The translations under genes were made by a program, and so were the position numbers. This document shows, piece by piece, positions 12,296 to 24,847 of a stretch of 64,000 bases of DNA. The stretch comes from Phyllostachys edulis. Lineage: Eukaryota; Streptophyta; Magnoliopsida; Poales; Poaceae. The stretch's first letter is position 1. Each line of letters begins with the position of its first letter. The stretch lies in NCBI GenBank assembly GCA_036346405.1, contig CM070567.1, forward strand, positions 47,107,633 through 47,171,632. The letters run 5' to 3'. The notes beneath the pieces were generated by a model. The model saw only the letters and a list, made by a program, of their open reading frames with translations. It searched no databases and had not been told where the DNA came from.

Positions 12296-15200
12296 TGTAA
12301 CATCCCAAATATAGGTTTGTGTTTCAAATGTAACCTATTATGGGTGTGTGTTTCAAATGTAATTAAATGAGTAGAAATTAAAACTTTTCTCACATCCTGA
12401 AACTCTTGAACTTTTCTATAATTCTTGTCAAGAGTTGTGGAATTCAAAAACCTAAACCTCCTGTTGACTAAAGTCAAACCCTTATTCAACTTTGTCAAGA
12501 ATCTGGTATTCAACATTTGGAAATATTTTTCCTGGGTTCTAGGGATGATGTGTGACCCATCTGAAAAATTTCATAATTTTTAGAAATTATTTGATAATTT
12601 TTGGAGGCAAGTCAAACCAACTTTTCAATTGGTCAAACCCTAGAACATAACCTTGCAGAATTTTTGGAGAAAAATGCTGTACATAGAAACCTCTAAAAAT
12701 TTTATGCAAGGTTAATCTTGGAGTGAGGAACCTCCAGTCAAAATTTCAGAATTTTTGGAGTTAGTTTGCTACCTCTAAAAATTCTTTCAATCTCAGCTTT
12801 CAAATTCAAACTCAATCTGGTGCACTGTTCCTCGGGTCCAAGCCAACCCCGACTTGATTCGACCCAACCGCCTAACTGTACCGACTGGTCGTTTTGGCAC
12901 GCGCCTCGTGGGCCGTTGGATCTCCATCGCACCGCCCACGTTTGCGCGGGGCTGTGCACCCAAGATCTCACGCGGGCCGTTGGATCGCGATCCAACCGTC
13001 GCCGTTGCACCGCGCCTGTTGGTTTGGCTCGACCACCTCGCGCGCTGTTGGGCTCGAGCCGCGATCGCCTGGGTGCAGGTTAGCCATTGGATGCAAATCG
13101 GATGGTGGCCGCGTCGTCTCCTTCCTCGGCTCGTCCTCGCGTACGCGCGCGGTCGCCATCAACAGAGCGGAGCGTGGGCGTGCAGCGTCGCGTCCACTCC
13201 GTGTCCTCACCAACAGGACGCAGCATTAAATGCGCAACGTGCGTCTGCCCTCAAAGTCGCAGCCCTCACCTGCTCCTGTCGCTCAAGTCGCGCAGGGGAG
13301 AACGTGGACCGCAGCTCCTTCTCGAGCATCCGCCTGTTCCCTCCTTCGCCCTCTCCTCTACTTAAGCACCTCAAGCTCTTCCTTGCCTTCCTTTCAACCA
13401 CCTTGAGCTTTGCCGAGCACCCCTGTTGCTTGGTTGAGCTCAATTCACCAAAACCCCCCTACCGCCATTACTGGCCCGTGAAGCTCCTCGGTGAAGCCCG
13501 CACTACAGTAGCCCTCTTGCTCAATCAATTGCTCCGGCTTATCCCTTTAACCTCCTGGAGTATGAACCCTCATCTAATTTTGGTTGCCTCAACAGGGAGT
13601 AGCCTTAATTGGATTTTCCCCCTTTGCGGCCGAAATCACCCCTTTTCGTCTCCGTCGCCGGTGAGTGCTCCATTTCCCAATTCCTCGCTCTGGAACCTTT
13701 CTTGAGCTTTAATGGAGCCAATGTGATGACCCGGTGCGGTTAATTTTGCTCAAAGGCTCTTCCCCACGTTGTCCTCTTCGGCGCCGGCAAGGTCCTCCGC
13801 CGCTAGAGCTCCTCAGGCCTCCTCGGTTCCTCCCTGCACTTAGGTAACTTTCTAAGTAGTCTCTAGACACTCACGCACCGCTTGAATGAACCGCTGCGGA
13901 GCTCTATTGCTGTTGTGCTTTTAGCCGTGCGTGGCAGCGCCGCCCCTCGCCAGCTAGCCGCCGGTGTGGTCCTCCTCCGGGGTCGCCACCACCACCATTA
14001 GGTGCGCACGGCTATTGCGCACCTCAGACCATCGCCCGTTTGCGTCGCCGTGGCCTGAGTCGCCGGCGATTCGCCGGGGAAGCCACTCGGTTTCGTTGTC
14101 GGACGGGGCGACAACTGTAGCTGGTCATTAGGCTTTAAGTGAGTTCATTAACTGCTAATGGTTGGGTTTAACCGTTAACGGCTGTCCTAAGTGGGCTAAT
14201 GAGACGCTGACATGTGGGCCCCACGCACTTGAGCCGCACTGTGCGCGTGCGTTTTGTTGGGTCGCTGTGAGCCGTTCATTTCTGGATCTGTGGTTAGGAT
14301 TTCGCGGGGACTGTGCGCACGCGCGGGGTTGCGTTCATTGTGAGCCGTCCATCATAAGATCTACGGTCCACAATCACGGATCCTTCGCGCGCGCGAGTTT
14401 CAAACGCGCCGTGTGTGATTCAACCTGGGCCGTTGGATTCAAGATCAACGACCCATGTTCGTTGGTTCCGCGCGGGCGCGAGCGCGCGTTCATCCCATGG
14501 GCTGGACCGCCCGATTCGATATCGACGGCCCAGGTTCGTCCACGTCGATTCAAATTTAGGATCTTCCCGAAGGATTTATTTGTGAACTGAAAAAGGTAAT
14601 AAAATTCAAAAATGCATAACTATTTCATTTTAGCTCCATTTGAGTTGATTCAAAATTTTTTAGCTCTAGTTTGAACTCAGATTTCATCTAAAAATGGTTG
14701 TAAGCTTAGTTCGGCTCCAGAAAATGGATTTGAAAATTGATTTAGAAATAGACTTTAAATGTTGCTCTAAAAATTGCATTTAACTTGTAAATTGCATAAG
14801 TAATTCTCTATAGATCCTTTTTGAGTGAATCCAATTGTGTTGGCTTCCTCTGTTAGTGTACTAAATAGTGGAATAGGTTTTAGGCATGTCATTATTTTCA
14901 AAATCTTGGTGGGTGCATTTTGTTTTGTTCTAGTGTGCATGTCTTTGAAAAATCATAGAAAATGCATACTAGCTCCAAATGAGGTGAACTCAATTGTGTT
15001 ATTCATCTCATGAGGTACTTTACTTACCATAAAAATCCCAGGTGCAACACCTCTATGGAAAATTGTGCTTGAGAATTCAATTTGGATGAGCGATGTAGAT
15101 TGGAATTTTCGGCATTTTCGAGTGAGCAAAATTGTTTTGGCCCTAACTTTTGCATTGAGAATCCAAATCAATTGGTTCTTGTTGATAAATTCTTTAAAAA

Positions 15201-16955
15201 TCATGCTCTTGCTGCTGTAAAAATTTCAGAGCATTTGGAGAAAGTTGTCTGTGGAGTCTTTTCGGTTTTCGTCGTTCTTATCGATTCTTTATCGCTTTTT
15301 CGTTAGGTGCCGACGAGTGCGTTGATCCCGTGAGTGACCCTTTGCAGCATAGTGAGCAGCTCCAGTAAGGCAAGCAGTTTGATCATGTTTAATCCCATTA
15401 CTTTCAAAGTTTAATATATTGTTTGCAAATTGTATGTATGCATACCCTATTTTGTTGTTAAATGATTATCGTTTAGTTGATCCTATAGATGCATACTCTG
15501 TAGGTAAATGTTCAATCTCTACTACTAAGCCTAGGACTATCTTGCTGTGATTTAGAGTTCGTTGGATGAGCTCTTGTCACTTAGTAGATTACGTGTTGAT
15601 ATAGCTTAGAAATGCTTAGATTGCGGTAGAATTGGGTGGTCATCGACTTAGTCGATGATCTTGATCACACAAAGCTAATTATTATTCCATTATGTCCAGC
15701 ACTTGTGCTTTGTTAATTTGTAAAGTCAAAACAAAACTGAAAATGAAACTATTTGGACTTGGGCACAATGGATGATGGTGTGATTTGTTGGTATGTGGAA
15801 TGGTGCCTAAGTCAACAAGGACCGAACATTTTGTTACACTAAACCAAGCAATTTTGCGTGCTAACCACACGAGGGGGATATGTGACCTCTCTTGACTAAG
15901 TATTTTGGGGGGTGTTAATTATGAGTCGATGGTGGTTAAAATATTTTTATAGGGATTGGGAGCACCCGCAGTTGCTTAGGCTGGACCGGTGTATCCTACC
16001 CTTTGGGTTGTCGTGACTCTTAATTAGCACCATCCATTGGAAATGTCTCGTAGGACTTAGCCGTGCTGGCATACCAAAGGAAGTGTGCTTAATCTAGTGG
16101 CGAAAAGGCTGCAGCATGCGTGGGTACATTGGTACCACCTGCGGGGGTTCAAACTATTCGAATAGCCTTGTCCTAGGTTATGGACACGCTTGGGGAGGTC
16201 TTTCGAGAGTTAGACTACAACCTTTAATTAAAACTTGACATGGGTGGTATGAATGGGTAATTCATGCTATTGTTGTGGTGACTATTGGGTTAGTCACTTC
16301 CAAGATTGTTGTTGTCATCTATCTATTGTTATTATGTTGTTGTCTCGCTGTTATTTGCAAATTAAAAATGAATTGTAAAACTGCTTTGAATCTATTTAAA
16401 TATTGCAAATGAAAATTTGCTTTATGCTGAAAACAACCTACAACCTCCACTTAAAGAAGCTTGCATGTAGTATATGTATAGGTCTGTTACACTACACGTA
16501 AGTCTTGCGAGTACATTTTTGTACTCATTTGCTTTGCTTAATTAATTTGTTGCAGAGGAGGTTGATCCCCCAGGGTATCACTTTTGTGAGATGTGCGGTG
16601 GATTCGACGACTAGCTTGGCGGCCCGGTTGGTTGCCTTGTGGGCTTTAGGCACACCGTATGGCTTTTTTTATCGCCATCTTATGGCTTTTGCTTCCGCTG
16701 TTATTTATCTTTCTTAGTTGTTATTCGGCCGGTCGGCCCCTTTTGTAATATCTCTATTATGTATGTCTTTTGTTTAATCTAGTTTGTGCTTTGGTTCTAT
16801 GCTTTGAATGGAATTGATGCTTGATTTTGTAAAGGGGTGTGTATACTGTATTTCTGGGAAGTATACATATCTCGAAGACACGGGTTATTTTGTTTGTGAT
16901 GCTAGGGTCAATGGACGACTAAGCATTACAAGCCAAATAAGCCAGGGTCCTCACA
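12296..16955 (+). mobile_element. Giant solo LTR A (4.66 kb, gypsy-type ends)
   Basis: Begins TGTAACATCCC and ends GGTCCTCACA. It is flanked by perfect 5-bp duplications GAGGA (12291-12295 and 16956-16960) inside the copia gag. No second LTR start, primer site or pol domain is present, so it is a solo LTR, or an element wholly made of LTR-like non-coding sequence. A CT-rich leader-like stretch follows CTACTTAAGCACC near 13358, a weak TATA-like candidate for the LTR promoter. The last ~2.4 kb (14580-16955) is clearly homologous to 44570-46928. The first half differs much more. Confidence 0.88.
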
Positions 16956-16960
16956 GAGGA

Positions 16961-17276
16961 GTCCTCCTAGCGAAGCGTCTCCAACTCACGCTGAAGCGAA
17001 AAGAACTGAGCATCACTGCTCTGCTGGTAGAGCTCGTGCAAGTACTCCTAGATCTGACTAGTGGAATGCAGACCAACAATATCTGGCTGGATGGAGTCAT
17101 CGACGCTGACCACCAGGATGGCTCAAACATGGGCCTCATCAGCACACCAGCGCTTAAAAGCGTCTATGCATACTGAAAGACCTCGTCAGCAGCGTCAACA
17201 GCAGCGACGACCTCTGCCTCCTTCTTGGCAGCCTCATCGTCTGCAGGAGGTGTAGAAGTAGGCTATCTGGGAGGAG
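16961..17276 (-). pseudogene. copia gag, middle part between two nested LTRs
   Basis: A minus-strand segment that joins 12295 on one side and 21324 on the other once the two LTRs and one copy of each duplicated target are removed. It encodes an Ala/Glu/Lys-rich stretch (DDEAAKKEAEVVAA) and contains in-frame stops, consistent with a decayed gag. Confidence 0.65.
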
Positions 17277-17281
17277 GCTGA

Positions 17282-20200
17282 TGTAACAGCCCAAGACTCT
17301 TAAGTTGTATTAGCTAAGCATCTAATGTGCATTTGTGAAATTTTGGGCTTGTTAAAAACTTTTTGTTGCATTTGACAATTTCAAATTCAAGTCAAACTTA
17401 TAACTACAAAGGAAACTCTAAAAGAAAAATGAAGTTAATGCTTGTAAAAGAACTTTCCAAATAATTTATTCAAATACTAGAATAATTATCATGAATAAAT
17501 ATAATTTTTGTCAAATTTTTAGAGCTCATCTTGACCTCAAGAAAAATCAAGGCTCCTTATTTAAGTCTATTCGGTTTTTGAAATTAAAATAAAATTTTAA
17601 ATCATTAACAATGATTTTGTAAAATTTATTTGGGTTCTATATTACCTTAGGAATCTATCTGCAAAATTTCATAATTTTTGAAATTTATTTGCTATTTTCT
17701 GAACCCTGGTCAAAGTTGGGGGGTTTTGAAAATAACTCAGTCAACTATTCAGACTTAACCCAACCCATTTGCACCGTTCCGACCCGAACCCAACCGTTGT
17801 GACTTGACTCGACTGAACCCGACTCGAGCTTACACCGCACTGCTTTCCCCTTTCTCTGACCTGCGGGTCCTCCTCCCCCCCACTGGCCTTCTTCTTTCTT
17901 AAGTGGCGTCGTCCTCACTGAGCTTGCGCCCGCATCGGCCACGTAGCTACTCAGTGACACCAGCGCAAGGGACACATGGTTTCTCCTCACGGGCCGCTCT
18001 TCTTTGCTGCCCACATTTGGCTTCGTCTTCCCCCTCCATCCTCGCTTTTCCTCTCAGCATAACCAAGCTCCAAAGCAAGCCGTCACACCGCCCAGTGTCG
18101 TCCCGGCCGCTCTGGCGAGACTCGACCACTCACGACCACGTCACGGCGAGCCTTACACCACAAGGAGCAAAATCCCCTCATCAATTTGGGGAAGCCTTCG
18201 CCGGAGAGCCGCACGCTTGCATTCTTCTCCAATTCCGGCTGGCATAGCTTCCTCCGTCACCACTTCTTCTCCGACGAGCTTGAGCTCAATTCCTTCCTCT
18301 GTGAGCATCACTACACATCCCCCTACCTTTTCATAGCACTCACTCTTGCACTCCTTCTCCCCAGGACCTCCGCGACAGTGATGCCGCCATGCCGCTAGGT
18401 GCTCGTGCCGCCAGCCCACCTCGGAGGTTCCTCACCGCCACTGACCACCCCATCGCAGTCCAGGTACACTGAGGAAGCTCATGCTTCCCCTATCTCTCCC
18501 TCTCCCCCAACTGAGCGCCACCGCCGTGTTTCACCTTCAAGGCCGGCCGTCGCTTGCTGTCGCGTACCCGCCACAGTGCCTCTCCGGCCGCCCCGAGACC
18601 ATCCCTAGACTCCCTGTCTCTGTGGCAACCCATTTTTGCCACTCTCGGCCGCCGCCATCCACCCCCTCGCCGACCAGTGTCGCCCCTTTTCGGCCGAGCT
18701 GTTCTTGTGCTGGTCTCTCGATTGTTGGTTCTGTGTAATTAGGAATTCTCACTCTGCTATACCAATGTTATTAGGGTCTGTTAATGCCTCTTAGATTACT
18801 TAAGAAGAAGTGTTTAGCAAATGAATTAGGGAATTGATAACTTTAGGTTCCAAACACTCTTAGTTGTATGCATGAGCAGAGAAGGTGTTTTAGAAGGAAT
18901 TTGCTTTGTCGGCGGGAACCACTTGAAGACCAAGCCAGCTTCTGCCTACAAACTTTATGGTTGTCCTTGTTAGTAACTCAGTTGAGTTAGCAAGTTGGAA
19001 GTTTGAGTTGAGGAAGATCAGCTTTTAGCACCTCAAACTCAGAAAAAGTGTGTTGTTGTAGGTTATAGGAACAGTAAGCTGGAGCCAGTTTTGTCATTAG
19101 GTCACTCAATTGAATAAGAAAATTTCAGAGTTGAATTTTGAAGGAAGTTAGCTAGCAGTACCTCTTTCCAGAAGATGTTTTGTACAGTAGAGGGAATGAG
19201 AGAGCATTTAGGGGCACACTAATATGAAAATCAGTCATTAAGCTTACTAGTTATTGGAGTATTCAAAACTTACAAGCCTTATGATTAAAAGCTAAAACCT
19301 TGTTGAATGCAAAGATCAATAAGTAAATTTCTTAGTGACTAGCCATTTAGCATCCAATCTATAAGAGTAAAAATTGACCTTAAGGCAGGAATTGAAGTAT
19401 TAGTTGGCAAACAACAGCAGACTTTGAGATGGTATCAATTTCAGTAATTCATAACTAATTCAAATCATCTCTAATCGACAAAATTCTTTCATCTAAAATC
19501 ATTTTCTTTCTTCTGTATTAATTTTTTAATGTTTGAAGACTTTTTGGAATTCTGGTGTTTATTTGATGCTTTTGATTTGTCAGTTCTTACCGTTAGACGA
19601 CGACGATTCGGAGTGCAATTGAGAAGTTTATGAGAATGTCCAGATTATCGGCAAGCAAATGCAAGCAGTTTTCCGTTGATGCATGTTGATCCTATTACTT
19701 TCAAAAACTATTATCTTGTTTGCAACTGTATGTATGCATGCTTTAATTTGTCAAGCTATTTTTTTGTCGATTAGTGGTAGTTAATCCTGTTGCATAAATT
19801 CCCTAAAAATTGTTCATCCCCCGCCACTAGCCTTAAGTTAATAATCCTACTGGTGAATTAGAGCCCGGTAGATGCTATATGGTCTATTTATGTTTATTTC
19901 AGCGTTATGTTTAGCAATGCTTATTTCCGGTTGATTGGGCGGTTGTCGACGTAGTCGATAACCTTGATCACATAAATCATTTTTATTATTATGTCATATT
20001 TAGCACCTTGTGATATTTGGAAAACTAAAAATAAAAATAAAATATTTTAGACTTAGGCACATTGGTTGGCTGGTGTGCTGTTGGGTGTGTGCTTGGTGCC
20101 CGAGTTAACAAGGACCGAACATCTTGTTACATTGAACCAAGCATTGTTGTGTGCATCCACGTGAGGAACATATGAGACCCCTCTTGACTTAGTACTTTGG

Positions 20201-21318
20201 CGTGTATTGGCTTCGAGTCGCAGGAGGTGTGTGTGTGTGTGTGTTTTGTTGAAAAAGAAATGTTCTGTGTGTGTTGGGTGTGCCAGAGTGGGTTCCTGTC
20301 CAGGTTCTCCACTCCGAGGGACATTGGCAGTTGCTGCTGCTGGGCCAATGTCTCGACACAACGTGTGGGTCCTCCGTGGGAGCCCCGTCTGCACACACAA
20401 GGGCGGTTCACGGAGGGTTTCACCTATGCGGGTGGCTCGTAGTTAATATACAATATTGGAAAATATCTCGTAGGACTTAGCTCTGCTGGCATACCTTCAG
20501 AAGTGTGATTTATCTGGGCAAAAGGAGCGGTCTGACATGTGGGTAAAGTTGCACATCCCTGCAGGGTTTAAACTATTCGAATAGCCACGTCCTTGGTTAT
20601 GGACACGCTTGGGGATGTCTTTCGAGAGTTAGACTCAACATTTTGGATTTTAAACTTAAAACTTGATGGGTGGTATTGAGAAGGGTTTCTCATGCTATTG
20701 TTGTGTGTTGCAGGGGCAGCCACTTGTTGAGGATTAGTTGTTGTCTAATGTTAATTACTCGCTGTTTTTTCAAGTATTAAAAATATTTGCTCACTTGCCA
20801 TTTGAATCTATTACAGTGTATTCAAATTCAAATATTGCTTTGCGCTGAAACTAAACCTTGTGGCCTTGTCCGTTGAGTAGAGTTTGCATGTAGCTATGTA
20901 TAGGTTTGTTAATCATAAGTCTTACAGAGTACATTCATGTACTCACTGTTTGCTTTTACTTACTAATCTGGACAACAGGTATTGAGATCTATTCAGGTAA
21001 GGAAAGATGCGCAAGAAATGTCGAATTGCTAAGGTTTTAGCCCCAGTCGGTTGCCCTGCGGGTTATGGCAAGCCATTGGGACTCCAGTTCTGGTTAATTT
21101 ATATTTTAATTTTAGTTCATTTACTATTTTCCGCTACGTACTTAATATTTTATCTTGCGATATTATGATATCCTGTGTGTGGTTCGATACTGTTTTGTGA
21201 AGGTGTATGTGTACCGCTTCTGGGAGGTACATAATACACCGAGAGAGGGAAAATTTAATTTGTGATGCTAGGATCAATTGGAGGAAATTACAAGTTAAAT
21301 CACCCGGCGGCTCTCACA
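17282..21318 (+). mobile_element. Giant solo LTR B (4.04 kb, related family)
   Basis: Begins TGTAACAGCCC and ends GGCTCTCACA, with perfect duplications GCTGA (17277-17281 and 21319-21323). It shares the 3'-region plan of LTRs A and C: the GTAGGACTTAGC motif, a TTCGAGAGTTAGACT motif and the GTGATGCTAGGATCAAT end. It is a diverged subfamily. A (GT)n tract lies near 20226-20243. No coding domain was recognised. Short open frames at 17900-18750 have plant-leader-like CT-rich composition only. Confidence 0.85.
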
Positions 21319-21323
21319 GCTGA

Positions 21324-21478
21324 ACCGGCGACGGCGGACAAGGACGAGCACCAGTGACATGTCCTTAGAGGCGGAGACCATCGAGCGTGATCTCCATAAG
21401 TGAAAACCACAACTTGTAGTTCGTCCCATGAAGCTTTGTTCCCGAGAATGGGATCATTGCTGATGGAACGGAAGCCAT
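21324..21478 (-). pseudogene. copia gag, N-terminal part
   Basis: The minus-strand start codon is at 21478-21476. The first residues include PFSGTKLHGTNYKLWF, the typical N-terminal copia gag motif. The frame is interrupted soon after by a stop, and then by the giant LTR whose target duplication is GCTGA. Confidence 0.75.
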
Positions 21479-22037
21479 CGGTAGGCGGCGCTGGATGGCG
21501 CGGCGACTAAGGCAATGAAGTCTAACAGGCGACGCTTGACGGTTAGATTGACGTTCTAGTTTTTTTGGGAATTTTTTTGGGTTTTTTCTTTCTTTCTTGC
21601 TGGCCGGGGTGGCTCACGCAAAAACGGCCTGCGAAAACACGAGCTAGCTCATGGGGGGAGGGGCCTAGGGTTCCCCCTTGCTCGCGGTGCCAAGGATGCG
21701 CTTGGTCCTCGGGTCGGGCATGACGCGGACTAGCGCGAAGACGTGGTGGCCCCAGTCACTGCGGCGGTGGCCGGGCTTGTGAGGAGGATGATCCAACAGG
21801 CAACGACCGAGTGGGCATGGCGGTGGGGCGGGCGCGAAGGCGCACGGCGGGCGCAGCGAAAGCGAGCGGCTGCGACGAGCAAAGTGGCGGCGACGATGGG
21901 GCGATGGCGTCGGCGGCCCATAGACAACGTCGTTAAGGCAGCGTCGGCGGCCCGTGAAGCGGCGATGTTGAAGCGCAGAACAACGGCGTTGGACGGCAGG
22001 CGTCGGGTTAGCGGCGAAGAGCTAGGTTAGTGCCCTA
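21479..22037 (-). other. Leader of the copia element between PBS and gag
   Basis: GC-rich sequence without recognisable domains. Open frames on both strands here (for example 21743-22030) look like composition artefacts. Confidence 0.5.
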
Positions 22038-22049
22038 GCTCTGATACCA
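22038..22049 (-). other. Primer binding site of the copia element
   Basis: The coding-strand sequence TGGTATCAGAGC touches the 5' LTR directly. It is complementary to the 3' end of plant initiator-methionine tRNA, the common copia primer. Confidence 0.92.
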
Positions 22050-22184
22050 TGTTATGAATATTGTGTGTATATTCATGAGGCCCAATGGACAATATATACA
22101 GGGAGTACAAGGGGGATATACTATATGTAGATAAGAAAATACAAAAAACAGATAAGAAAATACAAAAGGATTCCTATTCTAACA
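22050..22184 (-). repeat. 5' LTR of the copia element
   Basis: 135 bp, TGTTATGAAT to CTATTCTAACA. It differs from the 3' LTR by an extra ACAGATAAGAAAATACAAAA unit and several substitutions. Confidence 0.9.
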
Positions 22185-23151
22185 CTGAGGATAGGCACTT
22201 GGAAGATGTATTCCATTGTTCATGTCATGATGCTTCTTAGCAACTGCAATGAGAATTATAATAATACCCTGTCTCTTTATTCTCATACGATGATCTGGAG
22301 TTAGATTCTTGTATTATGAGTTAAGCAAACTCAACCCCTACGCTAGCTAGCTATAAGAATCAAATACAAACAATTAACACCTGCACAATGTCAAACATAT
22401 GTCCACATTGACAAAAATAATGAGTATTTAGTAATTTGTTCTTTTGGTCAAACTATATTATGGACAAATTGTGTCATGAGGGTGGCAATGAACTGATGTA
22501 TGATTTTGAGCTAAATGCAGAATTTTTAACAATGCCCCTTTTCAATTGAGCACGTCCTCTCTCAAGAATTTCTCTGTCCCCAGTAGAGTAGAGTGTCCCC
22601 TAATCCTTTGTGTGATGGATTGATAATGAAGCCATGATTGGTAAGATCAAAGTGGGATTGGTGTGCGATTCAAGTTATGGTTGCATGTTCGTAGTGGAGC
22701 TTTTGGTGAGGTTTCTGTTAAGGTTGTTAGGATTCTTAACTTCCTCGATGGCTGACTTAGAGTGGAATCTTGTGCTTCTCTTGCCTTTTCTTTCTCTCTC
22801 TCCCAACCACCAGCTGCTGCAGCTTGAAAGGCGGTGTTTGGATTACGCAATGATATCAAGACTTACTTTTATACTGGATGTGTTGCTCTTAAGAGTCGCA
22901 ACATCTTTTCATGTTTACGGTTACATCAGGAAGAACTTAACAACTATGTATATGTGTGTACAAATACAGAATTGATGTATTTCTAAACTGTCGTAGCAAA
23001 AAAACTAGACAGTGGGTACGGAATACCTTTTAGTCTTAGGAGGGGACCGAACAGTAGAGGAGCTAGGAGTATGAAAAAGATGAATGTGTTATATTATGAG
23101 TGTGAATGAATGAAAGAACCCCCTTCTTAAATACCCTTAAGGCCATATATA
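22185..23151. other. Unassigned sequence between copia and TIR element
   Basis: An open frame at 22634-22975 (113 codons) has no recognisable domain and no clear gene context. A ~45-bp stretch at 22993-23037 resembles one at 50118-50162, so part of this is probably repeat-derived. Confidence 0.35.
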
Positions 23152-23154
23152 GGC

Positions 23155-23207
23155 CCCGTTTGTTTGACCGGCCGGCTTTTCAATGAGGAAAAGCCGGGTC
23201 AAACAAA
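23155..23207. repeat. Near-perfect hairpin at the left end of the TIR element
   Basis: The inverted arms CCCGTTTGTTTGACC... and ...GGTCAAACAAACGGG flank a short AATGAG loop. The arms are about 23 bp long. Confidence 0.85.
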
Positions 23208-23722
23208 CGGGCTTTTCATCAGAGCTTTTCGTCGAAGCCGCTTTCCACCTCAATAGAAGAAAGCCAGAAGCCAAAAGCCGCCCTTCGGCAGCTTCCGCGG
23301 CTTCCCACCACTTCTCTTACCAATTTGCCCCTCATGTTCACTAATATTTACCCGCAAAATGCCATCCAATAAAAACCCATTGCCTCCCCACCCCACCCCC
23401 ACCACCCGCTTTCAGTCCTCCTCCTTGCACCTCCTCCGTCGTCCACTACTCTGAAAAGGCCTTCACTGAGCGGTTCAAAACGCGTCATCACGAGCGGTTT
23501 CTTGAGCCGCTCGAGTTTATGGGTCGATGATGCATGAGATCATCACAGCGGTTTTCAAACCGTCTGTGATGCATACTACTACAGACAGTTTGACCACAAA
23601 CCGTCAGTGATGCCACCAACCGTCTGTGATATCTATATATCACGAGCGGTTTCTATAAAAACTGCTGTGATGACTCTTCTCTATAAAGTCTAAGCATTGG
23701 CTCTTTGTGCCTTTAAAACCGG

Positions 23723-23726
<4 letters not shown>

Positions 23727-23791
<65 letters not shown>
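23727..23791. repeat. (AT)n microsatellite
   Basis: About 32 AT units on the left arm of the hairpin. Confidence 0.98.
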
Positions 23792-23792
<1 letters not shown>

Positions 23793-24056
23793 CTATTGTT
23801 CCTAGTCCCTTAGCCACTTTAGGGTTAGTCCCATGACATGAGGAAGAGGAGACAGCAACCAGGGGCAACCTCATTGAGCCCCTGCAAATTTAAGAAATCT
23901 GCTTGCTTGGAAAGCGTCAGGACATCCAATTACTTGGTTGCTAATACAAGATGCCACTTCGATTGAGTACCTCTGCCGATGATTCTTTAACATCTCCTCT
24001 TCCTAATCTTTAACGTGAATGCGACCCCCCAAAAGTGGCTGAGGGACTCAGAACAA

Positions 24057-24065
<9 letters not shown>

Positions 24066-24147
<82 letters not shown>
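24066..24147. repeat. (AT)n microsatellite
   Basis: About 41 AT units on the right arm of the hairpin. Confidence 0.98.
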
Positions 24148-24149
<2 letters not shown>

Positions 24150-24622
24150 GCCGGTTTTAAAGGCACAAGCAGCCACTGCTTGGAGACTTTATAGAGAAGA
24201 GATTAGGAATGGAATGGTAGGACGACGTACCTAGGACGCAAGATAGGGGAACTTGACCTGCATGAACACAGTTACACAGACAAATGTGAAATGAATGGCG
24301 AGAAGCAACAGATGACATCTTGACAAAATGACAAATCGACAAATAAGTCATAACATACATATCACACATTTTATACATCTATTTTTGCAAATCATCAATC
24401 ATACATATCAACAGCCCACGGTTCACCAAGCAAGTTTCCACTATCAATAGCAGCCAACACTTGACACTTCTGAATAAGTCATAAGTCATAACAATATAAC
24501 ATATCAATAGCTCATACAAATCAACAACCCAATAAGTCATAACATATCAAACCCCATCCGAACCCACAGCATGAACTAAGCAAGATGCATAGAATGCACA
24601 TACACCAATAGCCCTCAGTTTG

Positions 24623-24847
24623 CATCACAGAGCAAGGGAACTATTAATATGAACTAATTATCAATTCAATTTCAGCATAAGACTATTAACATCATTACAT
24701 CACAGAGCAAGGGGACTATTAATATGAACTAATTATCACTTCAATTTCAGCATAAGACTATTAACATCATTACATCACAGAGCAAGGGGACTATTAATAT
24801 GAACTAATTATCAACTCAATTTCAGCATAAGACTATTAACATCATTG
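24623..24847. repeat. Three tandem 75-bp repeats
   Basis: Units start at 24623, 24698 and 24773, each beginning CATCACAGAGCAAGGG. They differ at only a few positions. Confidence 0.95.

Larger units (their letters stand above)
8379..22184 (-). mobile_element. Ty1/copia retrotransposon, minus strand, with two nested LTR insertions
   Basis: Two short LTRs (8379-8504 and 22050-22184) bracket a minus-strand gag-pol. The primer binding site TGGTATCAGAGC abuts the inner edge of the right LTR, as for initiator-Met tRNA priming. A polypurine tract abuts the left LTR. Without the insertions at 12296-16955 and 17282-21318 the element is about 5.1 kb, normal for copia. Domain order on the minus strand is gag, protease, integrase, reverse transcriptase, RNase H, typical of copia. 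The flanks CTCAAG (left) and CTGAGG (right) match at only 4 of 6 bases, so no clean target duplication is claimed. The LTRs differ by internal duplications and substitutions, which suggests an old insertion. Confidence 0.92.
23668..24207. repeat. Long inverted repeat (hairpin) including two (AT)n tracts
   Basis: The outer arms (about 23668-23726 and 24148-24207) share TGCCTTTAAAACCGGCAT and CTTCTCTATAAAGTCT in inverted orientation. The inner arms (about 23792-23870 and 23995-24062) share ATTGTTC, AGTCCCT and AGCCACTTT. The (AT)n tracts lie between outer and inner arms on both sides, so the whole 540 bp can fold back. Confidence 0.8.

Noticed and set aside
12854..13705. 283-codon open frame in LTR A
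   Set aside because: It is GC/CT-rich LTR sequence. The frame is not conserved in LTR C or B and has no domain.
12296..16955. A complete LTR retrotransposon rather than a solo LTR
   Set aside because: No second copy of the TGTAACATCCC terminus, no primer site and no gag or pol motif inside.
22634..22975. 113-codon open frame as a gene
   Set aside because: No recognised domain, no splice or leader context, and it lies among repeat-derived sequence.
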